Shown one piece after another: positions 27,001-39,000 of a stretch of 64,000 bases of DNA. The DNA is from Cyclina sinensis. Lineage: Eukaryota; Mollusca; Bivalvia; Venerida; Veneridae. How positions within the stretch are numbered: the stretch's first letter is position 1; each line of letters begins with the position of its first letter. Location: the NCBI GenBank assembly GCA_012932295.1, contig JAAONU010000001.1, forward strand, positions 55,835,693 to 55,899,692. The letters run 5' to 3'. A program made the position numbers and the translations under genes. The notes under the pieces were generated by a model. It searched no databases. It was not told where the DNA came from and was given only the letters and a program-made list of their open reading frames with translations.

Positions 27001-30000
27001 AAAAAAATCTTCTTGTCAGAAACCGTAAGTTATAGAGCTTAGATATTTGGTGTGTAGCATTTTCTAGTGGACCTCTACCAAGTTTGTTCAAATCCTGGCC
27101 TCTGGGTCAAAAATGACCCCGCCCCAGGGGCCACTAGTTTTACATAGAGTTATATAGGAAAATCTAAAAAAATCTTCTTGTCAGAAACTGTAAGTTATAG
27201 AGCTTAGATATTTGGTGTGAAGCATTGTCTAGTGGACCTCTACCAAGTTTGTTCAAATCCTGGCCTCTGGGTCAAAAATGACCCCGCCCCAGGGGCCACT
27301 AGTTTTACATAGAGTTATATAGGAAAAGCTTAAAAATTCTTCTTGTCAGAAACCGTAAGTTATAGAGCTTAGATATTTGGCGTGAAGCATTGTCTAGTGG
27401 ACCTCTACCAAATTTGTTCAAATCCTGGCCTCTGGGTCAAAAATGGCCCCGCCCCGGGGGTCATTTGTTTTACATAGAGTTATATAGGAAAAACTAAAAA
27501 ATCTTCTTGTCAGAAACAAGAAGGCCTACAGTTAAGATATTTGGTATGTAGCATTGTCTAGTGGACCTCTACCAAGTTTGTTCAAATCCTGGCCTCTGGG
27601 TCAAAAATTGCCCCGCCCCGGGGGTCACTAGTTTTACATAGAGTTATATAGGAAAATCTTAAAAAAATCTTCTTATCAGAAACCGTAAGTTATAGAGCTT
27701 AGATATTTGGTGTGTAGCATTGTCTAGTGAACCTCTACCAAGTTTGTTCAAATCCTGGCCTCTGAGTCAAAAATGGCCCCGCCCCAGGGGTCACTAGTTT
27801 TACATAGAGTTATATAAGAAAATCTAAAAAAATCTTCTTGTCAGAAACCGTAAGTTATAGAGCTTAGATATTTGGTGTGTAGCATTGTCTAGTGGACCTC
27901 TACCAAGTTTGTTAGAAAAATTTCCCAAGGGTCACTATTGGCCCCGCCCGAGGGGTCACAAGTTTTAAATAACAATATAGAAGAAAATCTTTAAAAATCT
28001 TCTTTTCTGAAACCACAAGACCTAGAATTTTAAAATTTGGCATGAAGCAAGCTTTATCAAGCTTTTTCAAATTATTGGATTAGGTTAAAGGTCACGGAGG
28101 CTAAAAGTAGATTTATCTACTGTACCTCATAGAGCCTTCATTTATAGACCAATATCTTTGATATTCAGTATAGAGGTTCCTTGCATGGACCTCTACCCAT
28201 GGGTAGGGTTTGAGGTCACTGGGTCAAGGTCAAGGTCACCATAGCTTATAATAGATATTTCTACTTTCTGTCATAGAGCCTTTATTTATTGACTGATATT
28301 TTACATATTTGGTTTGTAGGCACTTACATATTTTCAATTAAAAAATGAAATACTTCTTAACAGCAAACTTAAGTACTCAGGTGAGCGATCCAGGGCCATC
28401 ACGGCCCTCTTGTTTAAGGTCTGGTGTGTCTGTAACCTTTTAAAAACTCACAGTGGGAATGATAAGTTGTTTAGCAGGAAGACATTTTTCTTCTTATGTT
28501 TTCAGCTGACACTGCAGGAAAGTTTTACAAAAGGAAAAGACAGGAGTATGACTTCAAGGAGATGGCTGAGAGAGAATTGTTTCTGTGGGCCATCTTGTTT
28601 AACAGGAGAGAGCTCGGGAAGATGATGTGGAGGGCTGGACAAGATCAGCTTGGTAAATCACATAGCAAATTTATTGTACGTCTGGCCTCATATGTGTGAT
28701 GTAGTGGTAATAGATTTGACTGATGATCCAGGGGTCAGAGGTTCCACTGCACCATCCCTCATTCTCCACAAATATTACAATCAGTAGACTATTATCATAT
28801 TACTGCAGATAAGACATGGAAATTATGGAGTTGCATATAACTTCCGAACTGCTGCATTTTCTCTAAAGTTACAGCTTGGTATGTATGAAATACACAATTA
28901 TTGTTTGCAAGAAAAAGTCTTGTTTGCTGTAATACAAAAGATGAAAAAATGTCAGCAGCAACAGTTCAATGATGATGTTCTGTTACAGCTGCAGCTCTGG
29001 TTGCCTGCGCAATCCTGAAGTGCCTTGCTGCTGTAGCTGATGATGATGAGGAACTGGAGCTGAGTCAGGATCTTTTAGACCATGCCAAGTTAGTTAAATT
29101 ATATACATTGTGGAATACTAATAAATACATAACTCTTGCATGCATTTGTAACTGATCTCAAAAGATGGTATAAGGTATATTGAATATCTACCAATTTGTT
29201 GTAGGGTGTTAAAGGATAAAAATTTCCTAAATAGGTACAGTGCTCCAAACACACAATAAACTAACAGATTATGAAGAAAGCACAGTTTAAGTTTACAGCT
29301 GTATGGACTGAAGCCAAACTCCATGCACCAGTTACGCTACGCTCAGTAACCACTGCCTTCACACGAATCATGTGATGATGGTCTTATCACATGATTGTGT
29401 CAAGATGGCGGATACACCAAAGAAAAATTGGTTTATCTGTGATAAACAGCGACACTATAATTTGAGCTCTGGTGTCAAGTCTGCCGATATGATTGACAAA
29501 ATTTCATTTCTTTTTAAAAAGAACTTTAGTACAGTAGTATTGAATGATTTCTTTTTCAAAAGCGGTCATATTGTTTTGAAATTAAAAATTATTTTCATAA
29601 TTCTGAAATTATTTTTAAATTTAAACCTTACTGTTTAACCTGGTACATGAATCTGGTCTGTACTAATCATGAAGAATTCAAGCAGTGAGAATACAGTGTG
29701 AAAATGGAGATGAAAATCCACTAACCTTGAGATTTAATTAACTGCAATTCTTTACATCTTTGATACCTTACAGGACATGATTTGAAAGCTGAAAAGATTA
29801 TATTTAATACTGTGCTACAAAAAAGATTATTTGCCTTATGCTGTTTGAAGACAGGCATGATATTCATACATATATGTTCAATTTCTAGTATGTATGAAGA
29901 CATGGCAGTAGGTGTGATATCAGAGTGCTATAAGAGAGACAAGATGATGGCCCATCAGTTGTTGGTGCGGCGGTTAGAAAACTACGGCAAGACGACACTG

Positions 30001-33000
30001 TTTACACTGGCAGACACACATACTTTCATGAAGTTCATGGGAACAACATGCTGTCAGACAAAACTGAACCTCATCTGGAAGGGTCGTATGGCTCTGTACA
30101 CACAGCCATGGAAGGTAAAACTTTGTAAACTAATGAGTTGTACCCTTTTTTTGCAAATAAAAACAGGAAATGGAATAATACATGTAGTAATGATCGATTA
30201 CCCATAATTTTTAGTAAATTATAATTACAGTCATTTGCTCTTCTGGTTTAAACTGCTAGCAAAATTGTTGAATAGCAGTTAACTTATTAGTAACTTTAAC
30301 TTAAAAATTCTGATTTTTTTAAGCATCTGTATTACTGAGTTGTACTATGCCCTTTTTTATTTCAGATATTACTGTCTCTTGCACTCCCAGTGTTTGTTCC
30401 AACTATCAAGTTTACCACAAATGAGGGGTTACTACAGGGGTCAGATCAGGGTCAGGATGGGTTTGATGACCTTGATGAAGGTGAGGAGACTGAAGAATCC
30501 CCAAAGGAAGATGTACAAATTATTTCTAACAAGGTGAGCCAATTAGCTGTTAAGAGAAGATAAAAATGAAAATGAAATAATTCCAAAAAAATGATTTAGT
30601 TTTAGATGTTAACTTCATGCTGCCCTGTTATGCATTTTTTTCACTAAAGTGTGATCAGTTATCTTTATCATTTTTATTTTCATTTGATACTGATAACTGG
30701 ATGGTATTTCTCTTAGAAGCTTTTAAATTTATTTTATACATATATTTATATATGTCTAGGTAAAGCCTGACTGTGGAATACTCTCAGAAAAATATGAGGT
30801 ATAAATAATTCAGAGTTGAATTATGATGCTTGCTGATTGGTGCATACTGCTTATTTGTGATTGGTGTTGTTGAGAGGTGGTGTTAGTAAAATATCTTGTC
30901 TTGTATAACATTATTTATTTAGGTTCTTGGGACTAATTTATGCATATACATGTAGGTTGTTTTTTGTCTCCAAGTTTATTGGCTAGAACCAGTTACATGT
31001 ATAACTTCTTGAAAATGGCTCCATCTAGATTTTCAATATTACAAAATGAACATGCTGCCAAATTTTGATATGCACTTTTTTACAGTCATTGTAATCTCCA
31101 AAGACTTGAGTAAAGCAAGTCTAAACAAGAGGTTAATTGTTTTAGATCAAAACAGGATTATGTTCAGTTGGAAAGGTAGAAGTTTTCCCCACCCATTAGA
31201 AACTTAGAGCTGTGACTGTAAAACAGTAAAAACATTAGTTTGCAAAGATATATACAGTAAAATTGCGATAATTCTAGAAGTGTATGGCCTAATTGATTTC
31301 CTCAGATATGCCTGAAGCCTGATATAAACAATGTATAATCATTGATTTCAGTACTTCATTGTTGTGAAAACAAACAGTGAGGCCATTAAGAAGGACGGTG
31401 CATCATTATATTAGCAATTTCATGCAGTTTATGGTGTACACTCTGCACTAGTTAAAAAGCAATGATCTTAAAAACTTGAGAAACACGGGAAAAAAAACAA
31501 TAATTTTTTAAAAAGTTTATAAAATTCATATTACTTTCATTTCTTTTACTGTACCACACTTTTTGACTGAGTCAACTTCTTAGTTTATTTATTTTTCTCT
31601 TAGGAATTGTACAGTTGATAAATCACCAGTACAGTTGATAAATCACCTGTACAGTTGATAAATCACCAGTTGACTAACAAGAACTGTTTTGGTACAAGTA
31701 TTTTTTCTCAATGCATATATAATAGCATTTAAGTAAGTCCATACCTACATTCATACATATTGCCAGTTTGGGTTCTATCATTGTCTGATACATAACTGGT
31801 GAAGAATTAAGCCTAAAGAGACGCCTTTGTGGACACTCTGAAAATCTTATCTTTAAAAAGGAGTTGACACACATTGCAGGGTGTGAGAATGCAATGTTCA
31901 GATAAAATGATCAATTAAGTGAAAAAAGGTGAACAAAGGCACTGACATTCATGTTTCAGTTATTGATTTATGATGATACAAAAACTGCCATGAAAAGTGT
32001 AGGTAAAGTAATCATTCTTTAGCCAGGACCTTGGAATATGCTCAAATTACACCAGGTTCTCAGAAAACCAGTCACAAGTTATTGCAATTTTAGTGTATTT
32101 TAATGTTCAAAATTAATCAGTAATTAGATTTTTTTTGTTAAAACGGCAGCTTTTTTTAGTTACATTTTCTATATGCAAAGCTGTTAGATATAATAAATCT
32201 TATTGACTGAATAGCAGAATGATAGTAGAAACCATGATCAGACTTTTAAATATAAATGGCAGACTCATCCTGGTCTGTACTTGATTGCAGGGTGAAGGTT
32301 ATATAGGGTTATTGTCACAGCTCTAGCTTATAAGAATGACTGTTTAATTCCTTGATTTCCAACCAGTACGTCTTCCTGTTTTACTTAAAAATGAAAAGTT
32401 TTGTTTTTTACTCACAGACCTTCAGTAAGATTAACACTCTTCAATCAGTTTTGGTTTGCTAACACAGTAGGAAAAGATGACTGCATGATTTTAAAAAATG
32501 TACTTTAATCATTATTGAAGAAAATTTAATAGCTACTTTGACAATTCCTTCCTATTTTATCTGCTGGTCCCTTTTTAAGCAGATCATAATTAGATATGTG
32601 TACTAGATACTACATACACAACTCTTAGACCCATTTAAACAATAATTTGATATATTATACCGACTTTTAAAAAGGTTACTTTTTAATTTTTTATGTTTTT
32701 TATTATTGTATTTGACTCCCTATGACAGTATGTAAGGTGGGTAGGTGTGCTGTTTTACCAAACAATAGCCTGGGAAAGTACAGTACTGAACCTCTTTTCT
32801 CCAAAAGAAGCAAAATTTAATATCAACAGTTTAATCACTTCAGTATAGAAGAAGTAATGTAGTGTTTTGGACCTGGCATAAAATTTTAAGTTACAGAGAA
32901 GTGTTAAAACTTAAATCATGCACAACTGTTCCCTTCTTCATAAACATTTTAGTCACCTTTCAGAAAGTCAACTTTTGTCCCTGTATGCTTTTTTTTGTAC

Positions 33001-36000
33001 AGTCACCAAACTCAACAATAAAATGTGAAAGATTTTCTGTGGTGGTTTAATCGTTCAACATATTTCACAGGTAATGCCAAACATGAAACTTGGCGAGGAG
33101 CCAGAAGATGAGTTGTTTGTACGCTCAAAGTCACGACGTACACGAAAGAAGAAGAAGAAGCTGTATAAAGTGCAGATGTTTAGTGATACACGGACAAACA
33201 GTATTGGCCTCATCGATGCTTTCTACTTCTTTTACACAGCACCGGTATCTGTGTTTATCGTTAACACGGTATGTTGTATTTTATTTACTTTTACACAGCA
33301 CCGGTATCTGTGTTTATCGTTAACACGGTATGTTGTATTTTATTTACTTTTACACAGCACCGGCATCTGTGTTTATCGTTAGCACGGTATGTTGTATTTT
33401 ATTTACTTTTACACAGCACCGGTATCTGTGTTTATCGTTAACACGGTATGTTGTATTTTATTTACTTTTACACAGCACCGGCATCTGTGTTTATCGTTAG
33501 TAGAGTATGTTGTATCTTACTTACTTTTACACAGCACCAGCATCTGTGTTTATCGTTACCACAGTATGTTGTATTTTATTTACTTTTACACAGCACCGGT
33601 ATCTGTGTTTATCGTTACCACAGTATGTTGTATTTTATTTACCACTAAATTATCCAATATGGAGATTTTTGTGTAAGATGTTCAGATGTCTTAGATTATA
33701 ATTTCTTTCGTACATGCCTGTATTTTTGACTTTAAAAAATATAATTACAGTATGAGAAAGATGGACATTTTGTATGAAACAAAGGAAAGAAATGGATGTT
33801 GTTCTCACAAACTTGAGAGCAATTGCATTTGTTCTTAAAAGGTTATTGTGTAAATATATATCTACATTTTGAGAGTTCACCAAATTTACATCAGTACTGA
33901 CAAATATTTTTTTTTTTTTCCAGGTATCATACCTTGTTTTCCTGGCATTGTTTACTTACTTTGTTCTCACCAACTTGTACCCAGACAGTGTGTCTGTTGT
34001 AGAGTATATTGTGTGGGGCTGGACCATTACAATGCTGATCGAAGAGTTCAGACAGGTGAGTGTATCAGTGAACTGTCTTGTCTCCTTGTATGTATCATAT
34101 TTGTGAATTTTCAATATGGTCAAAGTAAACTAGCATGCAAGTAGATCTTTTTGAAGCCATTTAATAACAGGTAACCAAAAATTGTAAATAGTATTGCTAG
34201 AAATTATACAGTGAACTAGCATTATGAGTACACAATGAAAGTGTGGGTACCTTATGAAAGTGGTATGTTTGACAAGAGCATGGTTACATTGCCTAGCAAG
34301 ATGCAGGTTTGAAATGCCATCCATGTCATGTTTCCAGGAATTCTTTTTGCTCTGGAGAATAAACAAGAAATATATTTCCAGAGGTTAGTCTCAGTAACGA
34401 AACAATATCATAAGACATCTCACAGTAACTTGTGCAAACTGTGTAATAATGATGTTCTAGGAATCACATTGAGATGTGAATACCAAAAGGTGCTATCTGT
34501 TTCTTTATTCTATAGCCTTTAGAACTTTTTCACGTTCAACCCTCAAATATAGACTGTTTTGATTTTACATTAATACTGCTTTTGTTCCTGTGAATTATCT
34601 ATACATTGCTTCAATATTGTCTCCATTTTCAGGTTTTGTCAAATGACAAGCGATCATTGTATTATAAGATACGTGACTGGTTTGGCTCCATGTGGAATCG
34701 TTTTGACCTGGCTATGTACCTGATATTTATTGTGTCTGTCATACTAAGGTTTACTCTACCAAGTGAAAAGTTTACCTATGCCAGGGTGTTCTACAGGTAT
34801 AATTAAATGATTTTTTGACTGTTAGTTTTGTTGAATGTTTGTTGATTGTTCAAAGTTATGCAAATTTTCATCCATCTGCAAAGCTGCTGTCTTTCTGTAG
34901 AATTGTGGTACTCTTGTTATTTCAACATGAGAAATTTTGTCCAAAATTGTCTCAGGGTTTTGAACTAAAATGTATTTCCCAAGGTTCTTTAGAACTTCAA
35001 GGTGGTATTACCAGTACATGTTACATGTTTCATCTTAGTTGAGAAGTAAAAGGGTTAAATGTCATGCAAGATGTCAGTGTGAACTTAATTAGTAGAAACA
35101 ATTTTTTTTATATATACAAATTCTTGTTTTATTTTTCATCTTTCAGCATTACTGTGGCCATGTATTATTTGCGTTTTATGCAAGTATTCTTTGTGGAGAA
35201 AAATATTGGACCAAAAGTCATCATGATCACAAATATGGTAATTTCATTTTATATGTCATCGGTGTATTAGAAAACTTTAATCAAGCTGTCATTGTACATT
35301 TTGCAGGGAGGGGGGGGGGAGGGTGAAGTTGGGGAGGGGGATGCAAATCAGATCTATGATACAGGCTACATCAGTAGTAGTATGTAATACACTGCCCTGC
35401 AGGTACATACCTTATCATGTTAAAAAAAGTCTATGCAGCTTTGTTAGCACATTAATAAGTGTTCAGTTAATGACTACTGGTTCTAAATTGACATGTTTAT
35501 ATACATTGATTTGTACACCCTGGAATGATGATTTTTTTTGGTGCAGTTAAGAGAAGTTGTTATTTGATATATTTCAGGTTATAGATCTGATGTTCTTCCT
35601 TGGCATTTTCCTGTTTTTCCTACTCAGTTTTGGTATCATGTACCAAGCCAACTTGTTCCCGAACTCACCAGCTAGCTGGTACCTACTGAAGAGCGTTTTA
35701 TATATACCATACTGGCAGATGTATGGGGAACTGTTCCTTGAAAACCTAGAAGGTATTGAAGGTTAATCTTTTTATGGTGTTTTGTGATTACATAATACTT
35801 TTATTAATTGCTATTCTTGAAACAAAATTGTGTCAGTTCATTGCCCTAGATTTGAGGGACATAAGATACTTAAATATTTAATGCTTTTGATGGTCGGTAA
35901 AGCAAACAACACAAATGCTGTTGAAAATAACCTTCTCTTATCATATTTTGTTGCAGCTTTTTCTCTGTTAAGAGTCTACTCTTCTTTGATGTATTGACCT

Positions 36001-39000
36001 GATTTTGCTAGGTTTTAGTGTAATTAATAGGAAACTATGGGTAATGTATAGAAAATAAGCCATGAAATCTACCTGCTTATTTGACAGTAATATTTTCTGC
36101 TAATTCTGACAGGAGTTTCACTCTCTAAAATGTGAACGGTTTCATTTGACAATCTAGTTACTGCTTTCAAATATCTTGTTATGGTAAAGATGGAAATATA
36201 ACTACCCTTTATTGATGTAAAATTTATGCAAAATGTCTGTTTAAAAGCATTAATGAATTGTATGTCATTTAATGTTATTGTGATATTCAAGGGGAGCATC
36301 AAAATGAGTGTACAAGTAATGAGAGTGTCTGGCGCCCAGCAGGAGGTGTTAACAGGTGCCCAGAAGAAAATGCACTGGTTCCCTTACTTGGTGCTGTATA
36401 CCTCATATTGACAAACATTCTCCTTGTCAACTTGCTCATTGCAATGTTCAGGTTGGTTCAGTTTACTTTTTATATGCCCGAAGGGATGTATTATGTTATG
36501 CCTCTGGTTGTCCATTCATCTGTCTGTTAGCAATTTTGTGTCCACTTTGTATCTTGAACTGATTTAGTCAAATTGAATCTACCTGGCAGAAATGTTAACC
36601 ATAATGAGACCATGTGCAGAGTGCAGGTTCCAGCTTTCTCAGATCAAAGTCAAGGTCACACTAAGTCATTATGATCTAATGTGTGAAATTTCTTTCTGCC
36701 CTGTATCTTTTGAACCAGTGTAATCAGGTCAAAACTACATGGCAAAAATGTTAACCATAATGAGATGATGTGCAGAGTGCAGGTTCTGGCTTATTCTAAT
36801 CAAGGTCAAGGTCACATACTAGGCTTCAGGAAGCTTGGATCAAGGTAAAGGTCACACTTAGTCATTATTATTTAAGGTGTCAACTTTTATGTCAGCTGTG
36901 TATCTCTTGAAGTAATGGAAGGAGACTGAAAATACTTGGCAGAGATGATAACCATCATGAGAAAATGTGCAGAGTGCAGGTTCCAGCTTCCTTGGGTCAA
37001 GGTCAAGGTCACTGTCATTATGATTTCATGAGTCAAGTTTCTTTTTGCTCTGTTTATCTTGAACAAATTTAAGGAAATTAAAATTACTTAGCGGAAATAT
37101 TAACCATAATGAGACAATATACAGAGCAGGGGAACAGCTTGCTGAAATCAAGGTCAAGGTCACACTTATTATTAAATGTGTCAAACTTTGTGTCTGCTTT
37201 GTATCTGTTGAACCAATTGAAGGAGATTGAAACTGTTCGGCAGAAATGTAAACTATACTGAGACAATGTGCAGAGCACACTTCCGGCTTGTTTGGATCAA
37301 GGTCACACTTTGTCATTCTGATTTTATGTTTGGTATTTCTTGTCTGCTCTGTATCTCTTGAACCGATTGAAGGAAATTGAAATTACTTGCCAGAAATGGT
37401 AACCATTATGACACAGTGTGTGAGTGCAGGTTCCAGCATATTCAGATCAAGGTCAAGGTCACAATCATTATGATTTAATGTGAGATATTTTGTATTTACT
37501 CTGTATCTCTTGAACTGATCGAAGGAAATTGAAAATAACTACCAGAAATGTAAATCATACTGAGATGATGTGCAAAGCATAGTTTTAGGCTGGTTGGCTT
37601 TAAGGTCAAGGTCACACTTCTGTATCTCCTGAGTTGATTGAACAAAATTTTAACTGTTTGGCAGAAACGTTTATATGCCTAAAGGGACATATAATGTGAC
37701 ATCCCTGTTTGTCCAACTGGCTGAGGGGGCGTTGGGGAGGGGTGGGGCGCTTTGTCTCTCTGTTAGCAATTTCTGTTTGGCAGAAATGCTCGAAAACTGT
37801 TAAAAGGTACCAGTAATTTAAATATATGTTATACCATAATGACATGATGGCAGACATGGGTCGCGGTCAAGGATACTTAGAAGCCACTTGGCATACTTAT
37901 CTTGAACTGCTTGTTTAATTAACTCTGGAACCTTGGAAGCATACTACACTAAACAAAAAATCTGCTGGATTGGCTGTTAATTAGGTAAAACATGACTAAA
38001 AAACTAAACAGTAAACAATAAACATTTTGAACTTATTTGCAGGCATTGTTATAATATTATCCATTTATAAATAAACAAGATCTTATTATGTTTCTTGTGT
38101 GTTTAACAGTTGTGAAAAAGGTTTTCTTCTGTCAGTAGCTTTCTTTGGGCATATATGCCCCACTTCAGGGGAGCCCTTGTTTTTTCACTGCATTGACAAT
38201 AAATCAGTGAATTTAGCTCCAAACTGACCACAGTTCTATTTATGTAATTGATAGTACAAAAGATAGACCAGTTTTAACAGGTTGCTGGAGGCAGTGAGTA
38301 CTATTGGGTCTGTTTCACCTTCATGGACCATGTTAATTAAGAAGTCATGGCTTTAAATCATATTTAGTATTAAACTAAAAAGATTTCATTTGTTAATGAT
38401 TTAAAAACAAAATATGGTAGAAGCAATTAAGAGGTTTTCAAACTTTTTTCAGGACTCTTAAAACTCAATTGGCACAATAGATCTTTTGCTAAGCTTTTGA
38501 ATTTATTTCATGTTGTTTTTCAGTTACACGTTCCAGATGGTACAAGACAAATCTGAACAGGTGTGGAGATTTTATCGTTACAGTTTGGTGTATGAGTTCT
38601 ATGACAGGCCCAAGTTCTGTCCTCCATTGATCATCCTCAGTCATATATACAGGTCAATACTGTGGATCACAAGGAAAACATGCTCTGCCAAGAAATACCT
38701 AAATGAATTCAGTAAGTTCATGTTACCCATTTTGTACCCCTTTTTTGCTCTGTGTTTCTTAATAGCTTCCAATATGGCCATACCAAATCATTTTGATATT
38801 AAGCACTCGAGGATCTGTAGGTATTTAGCTGTTTTGCTTATCATAGTAAATAGAAAATAAAGACTTGTTCTTACTTCCAGAGCTGAATCTTGATGACAAA
38901 GACAACAACAGACTGACCCTGTTTGTACGTTCAGCAACAGAAAATTATCTTAACATTTCCCAGAAAGCTGAGAAAGAGGAGCTCGGAAACAAGGTAGCGG

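Noticed and set aside
21312..28415. Regular ~165-bp repeats considered as a CRISPR-like or satellite array
   Set aside because: The units are contiguous without unique spacers, in animal introns, and are bounded by element ends, so they are cores of transposable elements.
33389..33676. Frames encoding repeated [11 protein letters not shown] in the 59-bp array, suggesting duplicated S1 segments
   Set aside because: 59 is not a multiple of 3, so the peptide recurs in rotating frames. Copies lack the rest of S1, and using later donors breaks the TRPM frame.
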